Positions 25,216 through 33,737 of a DNA stretch of 64,000 nt are shown here, one piece after another (within the stretch, counting starts at the first letter, position 1; each line of letters opens with the position of its first letter). The stretch is from NCBI GenBank assembly GCA_017527205.1, contig JAFXQK010000073.1:82323-146322 (forward strand). Direction: 5' to 3'. The stretch comes from Lachnospiraceae bacterium (lineage in GTDB: Bacteria > Bacillota > Clostridia > Lachnospirales > Lachnospiraceae). The notes under the pieces were generated by a model. It saw nothing but the letters and a program-made list of their open reading frames with translations. It was not told the DNA's origin and did not search any database. Both the position numbers and the translations under genes were made by a program.

Positions 25216-26464
25216 GATTGTATTTGTATCCAATTATTTGAATCATCATCAGATTCCCTTTTGCAGGGCCCTGTCTGAGCGCCTTGGCGGGAGCTTCGTT
25301 TTTCTTCAGACGCAGCCCATGGAGGAAGAGCGGGTTCAGATGGGGTGGGATGCAAGCGTACAGGAGCCTTATCTGGAGCTGCTTTATGAAAAGCCGAAGG
25401 AATGCGCAGAATGGATCAAGCATGCGGATGTCGTGCTTCTTGGCTGGACGGAGGATGAGAGCTGCCTACAGGAGAGATTTCGAAGCGGAAAGACCGTGAT
25501 CCGAATCTCAGAGCGTATTTATCGGACGGGGCAGTGGAAATTTATTAGCCCCAAGGGGCTTTACAGAAAGTATTTTGAGCATGTCAGATATCGGAAAAAG
25601 CCAGTATATCTGCTCTGCTCAGGCGGCTATGTTCCGAGTGATTTTCACTTGATTCATGCCTATCCAAAGAAGATGTTTTGCTGGGGATATTTCCCGGAGA
25701 CCAAGCATTATGACATTGATGCGCTGATGTCCTCGAAGGGGTGGAGGAAGGCGGACGGAACGAAGGTTCCGTGCATTCTGTGGGCGGCGCGTCTGATCGA
25801 ACTAAAGCATCCTGAGCTTGCCATTCAGACGGCGAAGTATTTGAAGCAAAAGGGGGCAGAATTTCATCTGAACATGATCGGCGGCGGTGCCATGGAAGAG
25901 CAGGTGAAGGCATGGATTCATGAGGAAGGGCTGGAGGAGGAAATCACCCTGCTGGGATTTATGAAGCCAGAGGAAGTGCGAGGATACATGGAGCAGGCAG
26001 ACGTCTTTCTGTTTACGAGTGATAAGCGGGAAGGCTGGGGAGCCGTAGTGAACGAAGCCATGAACAGTGGTTGCGTTCCCGTGGCGGATCACATGACGGG
26101 CGCGGCAGCGTTTCTGATTCGGCAGGGGCAAAATGGGTTTGTTTATCGAGACGGTGATGTACAAATGCTTTTTGAAACCACGGAAAAGCTGGTTGGGGAT
26201 GCAGGGCTCCGGGACAGGCTCGGAAGAGGAGCCTATGAGACCATTCATGATGAATGGAATGCGGAATTTGCGGCCAAGAGGCTGTGCCGCCTGATCGAGG
26301 GGCTTACGGGTCAAAGGTTGGATGCGGAAAGGACGGAGGAAGGCAAGGGAAAAGAAATCGCAGATCACGCGGGGAGGATGCACCAAATTTCGCGACTGCT
26401 TCCCTGTGATCCCGCACCCGTCATCTCAGAGAGAAGGATGTTTCGGTATTTGACGGAGAAGTAG
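25193..26464 (+). CDS. GT4-family glycosyltransferase
   Basis: The most probable start is the ATG at 25193 (423 residues), overlapping the previous stop; a longer form from 25121 is possible but would run far into the upstream gene. GT-B fold with VPCILWAARLIELKHPELAI as the start of the C-terminal domain, a glycogen-synthase-like EGWGAVVNEAMNSGCVPV catalytic loop (about 280) and FLFTSDKREGW. The N-terminus reads KIVFVSNYLNHHQIPFCRAL, the usual acceptor-side opening. It acts in the cytoplasm within block A. Confidence 0.87.
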   Translation: MEQAGKRKIVFVSNYLNHHQIPFCRALSERLGGSFVFLQTQPMEEERVQMGWDASVQEPYLELLYEKPKECAEWIKHADVVLLGWTEDESCLQERFRSGKTVIRISERIYRTGQWKFISPKGLYRKYFEHVRYRKKPVYLLCSGGYVPSDFHLIHAYPKKMFCWGYFPETKHYDIDALMSSKGWRKADGTKVPCILWAARLIELKHPELAIQTAKYLKQKGAEFHLNMIGGGAMEEQVKAWIHEEGLEEEITLLGFMKPEEVRGYMEQADVFLFTSDKREGWGAVVNEAMNSGCVPVADHMTGAAAFLIRQGQNGFVYRDGDVQMLFETTEKLVGDAGLRDRLGRGAYETIHDEWNAEFAAKRLCRLIEGLTGQRLDAERTEEGKGKEIADHAGRMHQISRLLPCDPAPVISERRMFRYLTEK

Positions 26465-26467
26465 GAT

Positions 26468-27457
26468 ATGAAGAATTTGCCAAGGATTACGGTAATCATT
26501 CCGGTTTATAATATCATGGAGTACCTGCCAAGATGTGTTCACAGCGTCACGGCGCAGACCTATCAAAACCTGGAGATTCTCCTGGTGGATGATGGTTCCA
26601 CGGATGGGACGGGGGAGCTTTGTGATCAGTTGTCTTGTGAGGATTCCCGTATCAAGGTTTTCCACAAGGAAAACGGCGGCTCGTCTTCGGCAAGAAATCT
26701 GGGCTTGTCAGAGATGACGGGAGAATATGTTGGATTTGTTGACAGCGATGATTTTATTGAACCGGACATGTATGAAAAGCTTTATCGGGGCATGGAACAA
26801 ACGGGTGCCTGCATTGCCCAGGTCGGGCGCGATGAGATTGACGAGCAGGGAAATCTGATGCCTGCCATTTGTACCCCGCCGAAGGAGGCAACGCGGATTT
26901 CCAGTAAGGATTTTCTAAGAGAGCTTTTGATGCACAGGGGGGACTGCTCCTTTTGCACGAAGCTGTTTCGAGGGGAGCTTCTGAAGGGACGGCAGTTTCC
27001 CGTTGGAAAGCTGAACGAGGATTTCCATTTACTGGTACAGATGCTTGTGGACGGTGAGGAGATCCTATCTCTGCCGGACATTGGTTATCACGTATTTTAC
27101 CGTGTGGGATCCAATTCCAGAAAAAAGGACAAAAATGAGTTTTCCCGCGTCTTTGCGGATTGCGTGGACAATGCGGATGAGGCGATGGAACACGTGGAAG
27201 AGCATTTTCCGGAGCTTAGGGACGTAGCCTTTCGCTTTGGCATTTTTCAGCGGCTGGAGTATTTGCTGCACATTCCCATTCCGCTGATGACAAAGGACAA
27301 TACATTCTATCGGGCGGTGGTTAGATATTTGAGAAGGCACTGGCCACAGGCCATGCGAAACAAGGTATTAACGAAGAAAAATAAGGTTTACGTAATCTTG
27401 TTTGCAATGATGCCGAAGGGGATTCGGGTCATACATAAAAGGATCAAGAAATTGTAG
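26468..27457 (+). CDS. GT2 glycosyltransferase, EpsJ-like
   Basis: 329 residues. PRITVIIPVYNIMEYLPRCV opens the GT-A fold, followed by LVDDGSTDGTGELCDQ, the GGSSSARNLG loop and FVDSDDFIEPDM (metal site, about 97). LNEDFHLLVQML is the likely catalytic base region. The C-terminal 90 residues are basic and helical with a short hydrophobic stretch. It begins 3 bases after the preceding stop, in a translationally coupled order, and is the last glycosyltransferase of block A. Confidence 0.88.
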   Translation: MKNLPRITVIIPVYNIMEYLPRCVHSVTAQTYQNLEILLVDDGSTDGTGELCDQLSCEDSRIKVFHKENGGSSSARNLGLSEMTGEYVGFVDSDDFIEPDMYEKLYRGMEQTGACIAQVGRDEIDEQGNLMPAICTPPKEATRISSKDFLRELLMHRGDCSFCTKLFRGELLKGRQFPVGKLNEDFHLLVQMLVDGEEILSLPDIGYHVFYRVGSNSRKKDKNEFSRVFADCVDNADEAMEHVEEHFPELRDVAFRFGIFQRLEYLLHIPIPLMTKDNTFYRAVVRYLRRHWPQAMRNKVLTKKNKVYVILFAMMPKGIRVIHKRIKKL

Positions 27458-27475
27458 CGAATCAAAGGATGAAGG

Positions 27476-29275
27476 ATGCAAAAGAAGGAACGCCAAAGGA
27501 AAGGACAATGGAATAGGTGGATGCCTCGTTGGATGGCATGGGGATTGGCCCTTGCCGTACTGCTTGTGACCTTTTTTGAGCTTCCCATGGCAGCGGTTCA
27601 CGCTGATCCGACGGAGTCGCAGGGAGCAGAGCCAGGAGGAAATTCCTTGCCGGAGGACATTGCCAGCTTCCCCGAAAGCTATCATGTGGGACTTCTGGCA
27701 CTCAAGGCCAAGCATCCGAATTGGCAATTTGTTCCCATAAACGTCATGGATTGGAACACGGCGCTCAATAACGAAATGAGGGATGGAAAAAGCCTGATTA
27801 ATTATAGGGCAGCAAATTGCCTGAAGGAAGGCAAATATGATCAGGGGAACTGGTATTTTGCGTCCAAGGGTGCCTTGGCCTATTATATGGATCCGAGAAA
27901 TTCCTTGACGGAGGAACGGATTTTCCAGTTTGAACAGCTTTCCTATAATGCACAGTATCATACGGTGGATGCGCTGGAGACAATGCTCCATGGCACGTTT
28001 ATGGGAGACGGGGCGAAGCTTCCGGGGTTCGAAATGTCCTACGCGGTCTTCATCCATGCCTGTGGTGCTTATCCAGGGGTTTTAACAAGTCCATTTCATT
28101 TGGCAGCCAGAATCCTGCAGGAGCAGGGAAGCGGAAAGTCGGCGCTGATTTCGGGAACCTATCCGGGCTACGAGGGCTACTACAATTACTTTAATATTGG
28201 GGCGACTGGTACGACAAACCAAGAGATCATCGTAAATGGCTTGAGCTATGCAAAGAAATATTGGGGAAAAGAACAGAGTGGCATCGACGGCTTTGGAGCG
28301 TACAATGCCATTTTAGAAGGCTCCAAATTCATCGCGTCAAAGTACGTTGCCGTTGGACAGGATACGCTCTATTTGCAAAAATACAATGTTACGGCAAGTA
28401 TTCCATATACACATCAATATATGCAGAATATTGCGGCTCCCATGTCGGAGGCTGGCAGTATCAGGGATTTTTATGATGCGGCTGGTGCATTGGACATATC
28501 CTTTACGTTCCGAATTCCCGTGTATCAAAACATGCCGGCGCAGGCATGCCCATTGCCTGGCTCCTCTACGAACGTTGTGCTGGAGATTCCCAGTGATACG
28601 AACGATCCCTATAACTATACGGGCAATACAGTCATGATTGACGGGGAGCCTTACGAGTGCGAGAGCTATTATAATAGCGCAAAGAATACACGTAGACTGA
28701 TTGCGACGCTTCCTGACACCGCGGCAACGTCAGCAGCCATAGAGCTTCGAAGTGTTAACGGAGAGCTGAAGCAGGCGTATTATTGGGCCTTGGAATATAA
28801 GGATACCTATTATGTTGCAACCCAGGTTTCCGCGCCGCCGGTTTTGGAAAAATGTGAGGTCTCTTTCCTGTCAAACGGCGGGACGGGAAGTATGGAATCC
28901 CAATGGGTGCTGAAGGGAAAGAAGTTTGTGATTCCGGAATGCCTGTTTGAGCCAAAGGAAGGATATGTATTCTATAGCTGGGACTGGGGCAGGCCAGGGG
29001 ATGAAATTACAATCAACGGTTCTTTAGAGCTCACCGCCGTCTGGATAAAACGACCGATTTCGGTCACCGTTAGTTCCTCCGCGCAGGAGGGAGGAACTGT
29101 CAGCATAAGCAACACCACGGGAAACATTGTAAGCGTCAGTGCAATTCCTGCAGAGGGTTATGTTTTCCAATATTGGACGAGAGGAATCTACGTTGTCTCT
29201 GATGAACCCGTTTATTCCTTCTCGGCAGAGGAAGACGTAGAGCTGGTGGCCGTGTTTGAAAGGGAGTCCGAGTAG
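27476..29275 (+). CDS. Secreted glucosaminidase-like wall protein with InlB-type repeats
   Basis: 599 residues with an N-terminal signal sequence (hydrophobic part about 20-40, likely cut after AVHA). Residues about 60-330 resemble the Clostridia group of mannosyl-glycoprotein endo-beta-N-acetylglucosaminidase-like (LytG type) proteins: HVGLLALKAKHPNWQF, YHTVDALETMLHGTFM, SPFHLAARILQEQG, YYNYFNIGATGT. Residues about 460-530 form an InlB B-type repeat (FLSNGGTGSM...ELTAVW) and 535-598 a divergent one. It probably cleaves peptidoglycan at the surface. Its InlB repeat is related to those in the giant protein at 44690. Confidence 0.82.
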   Translation: MQKKERQRKGQWNRWMPRWMAWGLALAVLLVTFFELPMAAVHADPTESQGAEPGGNSLPEDIASFPESYHVGLLALKAKHPNWQFVPINVMDWNTALNNEMRDGKSLINYRAANCLKEGKYDQGNWYFASKGALAYYMDPRNSLTEERIFQFEQLSYNAQYHTVDALETMLHGTFMGDGAKLPGFEMSYAVFIHACGAYPGVLTSPFHLAARILQEQGSGKSALISGTYPGYEGYYNYFNIGATGTTNQEIIVNGLSYAKKYWGKEQSGIDGFGAYNAILEGSKFIASKYVAVGQDTLYLQKYNVTASIPYTHQYMQNIAAPMSEAGSIRDFYDAAGALDISFTFRIPVYQNMPAQACPLPGSSTNVVLEIPSDTNDPYNYTGNTVMIDGEPYECESYYNSAKNTRRLIATLPDTAATSAAIELRSVNGELKQAYYWALEYKDTYYVATQVSAPPVLEKCEVSFLSNGGTGSMESQWVLKGKKFVIPECLFEPKEGYVFYSWDWGRPGDEITINGSLELTAVWIKRPISVTVSSSAQEGGTVSISNTTGNIVSVSAIPAEGYVFQYWTRGIYVVSDEPVYSFSAEEDVELVAVFERESE

Positions 29276-29285
29276 GAGTCCGGCA

Positions 29286-29314
29286 TTGCATAAATACAAA
29301 AAGAGTGGTATAAT
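29286..29314 (+). promoter_or_regulatory. Promoter for block B
   Basis: TTGCAT (29286-29291), a 17-base spacer, an extended-10 TG (29306-29307) and a perfect TATAAT (29309-29314), 30 bases before the aminotransferase start. Confidence 0.75.
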
Positions 29315-29343
29315 ATATTGATTAAATTTTCTGGAGAGATGAT

Positions 29344-30537
29344 ATGGAAGAATTAGCGATTTTTGGCGGAAAACCCGTGAGAAAAGAGAAAATTTATTAT
29401 GGAAGGCAGTGCGTTGAGCAGGATGACGTGGATGCAGTGGTTGCCACGCTGACGAGTCCTCTGATCACCTGTGGCCCGAGGGTGCAGGAGATGGAGAAAA
29501 GGCTCTGCGAGGTGACGGGAGCGAAGTATGCCGTGGGCGTCAGCAATGGAACGGCTGCGCTTCATCTTGCAGCCATGGCGGCAGGCTTTGGACCTGGGGA
29601 TGAGGTGATCGTCAGCTCCATTACCTTTGCAGCCTCTGCAAACTGCGTGCGCTACTGCGGTGCAACGCCTGTGTTTGCAGATATAGAAAATGACACCTAT
29701 AACATTGATCCCGAATGCATCAAAAAGCTCATCACGCCGAGGACGAAGGGCGTTGTGGCCGTGGATTTTACGGGACAGGCCGTGAAGCTGGATGAAATTC
29801 GTGCGATCTGTAAGGAGCATGGCCTGATTTTGATCGAGGATGCGGCGCATGCCATCGGGACAAAATACAAGGGTCAGCCCGTGGGATCCCTTGCGGACAT
29901 GACCTGTTTTAGCTTCCATCCCGTAAAAACCGTAACCTGCGGTGAGGGCGGAGCAATTACGACCAACGACGAAAAGCTCTATCGCCACTTGATGAGACTT
30001 CGTACCCATGGCATCACCAGGGACATGAGCGAGATGGCGAATCCATCCGATGCGCTTTGGTATAACGAGCAGGTGGAGCTTGGATTTAATTATCGACTGA
30101 CGGATTTTCAGGCTGCAATGCTGTGCAGTCAGCTAAAGAAGCTGCAGAAGTTCTCTGACAGAAGAAAAGAAATTACCGCCATTTATGACAAGGTGTTTTC
30201 CGAAATGCCTGAGATTCAGGTGCAAAGGGAAATTCCAGAGAGCGATACGACAAGACATCTTTACGTGCTTCGCCTTCACTTGGAGAAGCTGACGTGTAAC
30301 CGCAGGCAGTTCTTTGACGCGCTTTATGCAGAGAACGTATGCCCGCAGGTTCATTACCTGCCGGTGTATTGGCATTCCTATTATGAGAAGCTTGGCTATC
30401 AGAAGGGGCTATGTCCGAATGCGGAGGCTTATTACGAATCCTCCATGAGCATTCCCTTGTATTACTCCCTGTCGGATGAAGAGGTTCAGGACGTCATTCA
30501 CGCCGTGAAGAAGGTTATCGCATATTATCGCAGGTAG
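29344..30537 (+). CDS. PseC-like PLP-dependent sugar aminotransferase (DegT/DnrJ/EryC1)
   Basis: 397 residues. The opening FGGKPVRKEKIYYGRQCVEQDDVDAV (read from residue 7) and PLITCGPRVQEMEK are typical of PseC, the UDP-4-keto-6-deoxy-altrose aminotransferase. VSNGTAALHLAAMA binds the PLP phosphate, EDAAHAIG holds the Asp for the pyridine nitrogen and SFHPVKTVTCGEGG the Schiff-base Lys. It is followed by a GNAT acetyltransferase, as in pseudaminic-acid or di-N-acetyl-sugar routes, but no PseB, PseG or PseI is present, so the product may be a simpler acylated amino-deoxy sugar. Confidence 0.87.
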   Translation: MEELAIFGGKPVRKEKIYYGRQCVEQDDVDAVVATLTSPLITCGPRVQEMEKRLCEVTGAKYAVGVSNGTAALHLAAMAAGFGPGDEVIVSSITFAASANCVRYCGATPVFADIENDTYNIDPECIKKLITPRTKGVVAVDFTGQAVKLDEIRAICKEHGLILIEDAAHAIGTKYKGQPVGSLADMTCFSFHPVKTVTCGEGGAITTNDEKLYRHLMRLRTHGITRDMSEMANPSDALWYNEQVELGFNYRLTDFQAAMLCSQLKKLQKFSDRRKEITAIYDKVFSEMPEIQVQREIPESDTTRHLYVLRLHLEKLTCNRRQFFDALYAENVCPQVHYLPVYWHSYYEKLGYQKGLCPNAEAYYESSMSIPLYYSLSDEEVQDVIHAVKKVIAYYRR

Positions 30538-30575
30538 AAAATATGTCATTTGCGAGAGGCTTAGGGAGAAGGTAA

Positions 30576-31142
30576 ATGGATGCAGGGTTGATGGCAAAAG
30601 AGTATCGGGACGAACAGGCGGGAATTTATCTAAGGCCGATTACGGACGAGGATACGAGCCTGATTGTCGCATGGCGTAACAGTGATGCCGTAAGGAGCCG
30701 ATTTATCTATCGGGAGCCCTTTACGGAAGAGGGACATCGAAGCTGGCTGAAAAACATGGTGGAGACGGGCAAGGCCATTCAGACGATTGTCTGCGACCTG
30801 GAGACAGACAAGCCCTTGGGAAGTGTGTTTTTGCGCGACGTCGACAGAAAGCACAACAAGGCAGAGTACGGGATTTTTCTGGGGGAAGCGCAGGCACGTG
30901 GACGCGGCGTCGGTACGGCAGCCGCGAAACTGATGCTTCGCTATGCATTTTGTGAAGAAAAGCTTCATCGCGTTTTCCTTCGCGTTCTGGCAGATAATGC
31001 ACAGGCCATTCGAAGCTATGAAAAGGCAGGCTTTGTTCGCGAGGCATATTTGCGGGAGAGCGTTTATTTAGACGGGACATACAATGACGTCATCCTCATG
31101 GCGGTTTTAGACCGGGAATGGCGAAATGAACACGAAACCTGA
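30576..31142 (+). CDS. GNAT N-acetyltransferase, PseH-like
   Basis: 188 residues with a GNAT fold. YLRPITDEDTSLIVAWRN is the usual start of RimJ/PseH-type members; ARGRGVGTAAAKLML (about 108-122) is the acetyl-CoA pyrophosphate loop; LRVLADNAQAIRSYEKAGF is motif B. Next to the PseC-like gene it most likely acetylates the new 4-amino group of a nucleotide sugar. A ribosomal-protein acetyltransferase is the main alternative, less likely given the context. Confidence 0.82.
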   Translation: MDAGLMAKEYRDEQAGIYLRPITDEDTSLIVAWRNSDAVRSRFIYREPFTEEGHRSWLKNMVETGKAIQTIVCDLETDKPLGSVFLRDVDRKHNKAEYGIFLGEAQARGRGVGTAAAKLMLRYAFCEEKLHRVFLRVLADNAQAIRSYEKAGFVREAYLRESVYLDGTYNDVILMAVLDREWRNEHET

Positions 31143-31155
31143 AAAGGATGAGACA

Positions 31156-32112
31156 ATGAAAAAAATAAGCTTTGTGATTCCCTGTTATCGATCTGAACAG
31201 ACCATCGGTCACGTTGTGGCGGAGATCGACGGAAAGATGCAGGAGATGAAGGAATATGAATATGAGATCATTTTGGTAAATGACTGTTCTCCGGATCATA
31301 CCCTGGAGGCGCTGCGAAGGCTCTGCGCAGAGCGTGCGTCTGGCAACGGCATTCGTAAGGCGATCAGCTTTTCCAGGAATTTTGGACAGCATTCTGCCTT
31401 GATGGCAGGTCTTCGGGAATCGCAGGGAGATTACGTGGTTTGTCTGGACGATGACGGACAGACGCCTGCGAACGAGGTGGATAAGCTGATTGGAAAGCTG
31501 GAGGAAGGGTTTGATGCCGTTTATGCAAAGTATGAGCACAAGCACCATTCTGCGTTCCGCAATTTGGGAAGTAAAGTGAATGAACTGATGACCAGAGTGA
31601 TGCTGGAGAAGCCCAAGGAATTATTTATCTCCAGCTATTTTGCCGTAAGGCGGTTCGTTGTGGAAGACATGATCCGATACGAGAATTCCTACCCTTACGT
31701 CATTGGTTTGGTGCTCAGGTCGACGAAGAGCATTACCAACGTGGTAGTGACGCACAGGGACAGGGAGCAGGGAAGCTCCGGATATACCTTGAAAAAGCTC
31801 TTGGGCCTTTGGTTTAACGGCTTTACGGCGTTTTCCGTTAAGCCCTTACGAATTGCCACGGCATTTGGAAGCTTTTGTGCCATTTTGGGATTTTTGTATG
31901 GAATCTATACGGTGGTAAAAAAGCTGATCAACCCCGACGTACCCATGGGATTTAGTTCAACCATGGCAGCCATTGTTTTCTTTGGCGGCATGATCATGCT
32001 GATGCTGGGCATGATTGGAGAGTACATTGGCAGAATTTATATTAGCCTCAACAATTCACCGCAGTATGTCATCCGTGAAAAAATCAATACGGATCAGGAT
32101 GACGTAAAATAG
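31156..32112 (+). CDS. GtrB-like GT2 glycosyltransferase with two membrane helices
   Basis: The ATG at 31156 has AAAGGATGAG at the right distance and gives 318 residues; an in-frame ATG at 31126 overlaps the previous gene. GT-A marks: ISFVIPCYRSEQTIG, VNDCSPDHT, SFSRNFGQHSALMAGL and CLDDDGQTPA. Two C-terminal helices (about 235-255 and 270-295) are typical of polyprenyl-phosphate glycosyltransferases. It would make a lipid-linked monosaccharide from the product of the preceding two enzymes, which is inference from order. It ends block B, convergent with the SGNH gene. Confidence 0.87.
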   Translation: MKKISFVIPCYRSEQTIGHVVAEIDGKMQEMKEYEYEIILVNDCSPDHTLEALRRLCAERASGNGIRKAISFSRNFGQHSALMAGLRESQGDYVVCLDDDGQTPANEVDKLIGKLEEGFDAVYAKYEHKHHSAFRNLGSKVNELMTRVMLEKPKELFISSYFAVRRFVVEDMIRYENSYPYVIGLVLRSTKSITNVVVTHRDREQGSSGYTLKKLLGLWFNGFTAFSVKPLRIATAFGSFCAILGFLYGIYTVVKKLINPDVPMGFSSTMAAIVFFGGMIMLMLGMIGEYIGRIYISLNNSPQYVIREKINTDQDDVK

Positions 32113-32152
32113 CTTCGCAAGGAGTGCTTTGGGAAAGAGGCTCCGGAAAGCG

Positions 32153-33586
32153 TTACGGAGATACGGTGGCGAGGAGCTGCATGAGTGCGTAAGCGATCTT
32201 ATATCTCCCGTAATCATTGGGATGTATGTCATCGGCATAATAAAGCCATTGGGTTTTCTCGAGATGAGAGTCGTGATAATTATCCAGACAGGAAAGCCCC
32301 TCCTTACGGGCTAGGTCGAGGATGGACTGTGCATAATCCGCATAGGTGGTGCCTTCCGCAGTGTTGATGACCTCCGTCCCATTTTGGAAGGCAAAAATGG
32401 GATTGGGAACCACAAGGCAAACCTGGGCATCGGGAAAAGCACTTTGAAGCTGATCCACGGCATTCTTCAGGGCACCGGAAAAGGTGCTCGCATCCGTCGG
32501 ATGATCAGAGCTTATGGGTACGCCTTCAAAATAATCATTGATGCCAAAATGCAGGACAAATATTAGACGGCGGGATTTGTCCGATTTCCGAGCTTGGAGC
32601 AGGTACTTTGTAAGTCCCGCGTAGGCCTGCGAATCCTTAGGCAGGAACGAGGGATCTTGACTTAGAAGTGCATTCAGAACGGGTCGAAGACAGATGCCAT
32701 CCCGATCACTGGCCGTGGCACCGCCCCAGCCAAGATTATAGGTCTCTGCACCGCTTAAATTGCTTACGTAGCCAGGGATGGAACGACGGTCATTATAATT
32801 GCCGAAAATACTGTCTCCTAGGAAGACAACCTCAAGGTCAGACAGATCAGGGAAGAAATACTCCCCCGTTTCCGCAACGGACAGAAATGCCCGAAATTCC
32901 GCAAAGAGTTCGTCCACCCTGTCCGGTCTGGCATAAAAGGAGTGAGCTGCTTCCTCGGGACCAATGAGGGAAAGCAGGTAAGTGCGCAGTGCCACGTCCT
33001 CCTTTAGGAGGGATCCCTTCAGGTAGTTAGTGTCGTCAGCGATGATCCATTCATGGGAGAAGAAGGGATATACCAAAGCATTCGGCTGGTGCGTCATGGC
33101 ATAGACCATGTCCTGGTATTTCGCAGTCAGTGCATCCGCATCCTTTGCGGACTGCCACTCTTTTAGTGGCAACCATTCAGGAAATACCTTAAATAAGGTA
33201 TCAGGAAACATCTGGACAAGGCTTTCAGCCTGCTCAGCGGTAATTCTGTCGGGTGAGAGTCCAAGATACATCTCTTTGATTTCATGTTTGTATTCCTTTA
33301 GATACTGAAAGAAGGAATACATGGTTTCGTAATCAGGGATGGTAATGTCCGGCATGGCAATCGTTCGGGCTTCGTAGGTAAGAAAATCTTCGGCGTGGAA
33401 GGTATCTGTCGGAAACATGGAGAGAAATACGCAGTCATAGGACGAGGTCGCAAACTGAAGAATGGCTTCCGCCTTTCTTTCCTTTTCACGGTATGCTGGC
33501 ATTTGACAGATGACAATGAGGATGATGGCCAACAATACAATGATGGCAGAAGAAACGATGAAGATTTTCGATTTCTTTTCCTTCAT
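32153..33586 (-). CDS. Membrane-anchored SGNH/GDSL-family hydrolase 1
   Basis: The best start is the ATG at 33584-33586 with GGAGGTAG upstream (477 residues). One N-terminal membrane helix (about 8-28) anchors a large external protein. The SGNH blocks are in the C-terminal half: FLGDSIFGNYN (nucleophile Ser in GDS), the Gly block GWGGATASD, HFGINDYFEG (Asn of GxND) and DDIHPNDYG (catalytic Asp and His). All four catalytic positions are intact. Such proteins usually add or remove O-acyl groups on glycans. The N-terminal 240 residues have no domain I recognise. It lies opposite to and between two glycan blocks. Confidence 0.8.
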   Translation of the reverse strand: MKEKKSKIFIVSSAIIVLLAIILIVICQMPAYREKERKAEAILQFATSSYDCVFLSMFPTDTFHAEDFLTYEARTIAMPDITIPDYETMYSFFQYLKEYKHEIKEMYLGLSPDRITAEQAESLVQMFPDTLFKVFPEWLPLKEWQSAKDADALTAKYQDMVYAMTHQPNALVYPFFSHEWIIADDTNYLKGSLLKEDVALRTYLLSLIGPEEAAHSFYARPDRVDELFAEFRAFLSVAETGEYFFPDLSDLEVVFLGDSIFGNYNDRRSIPGYVSNLSGAETYNLGWGGATASDRDGICLRPVLNALLSQDPSFLPKDSQAYAGLTKYLLQARKSDKSRRLIFVLHFGINDYFEGVPISSDHPTDASTFSGALKNAVDQLQSAFPDAQVCLVVPNPIFAFQNGTEVINTAEGTTYADYAQSILDLARKEGLSCLDNYHDSHLEKTQWLYYADDIHPNDYGRYKIAYALMQLLATVSP

Positions 33587-33737
33587 GAAGCTACCTCCGC
33601 GTTTGATCCATGCCTTTGGGCGATATGACATCGTAATGAATGTAGGAAGCATCGCTTCCCGGATGTATTCTATCATAAATGAGACGGCGTTTAAAGGATT
33701 ATTTCTTTTGTAGACCTTGAACGCACGGGAGTGAAAC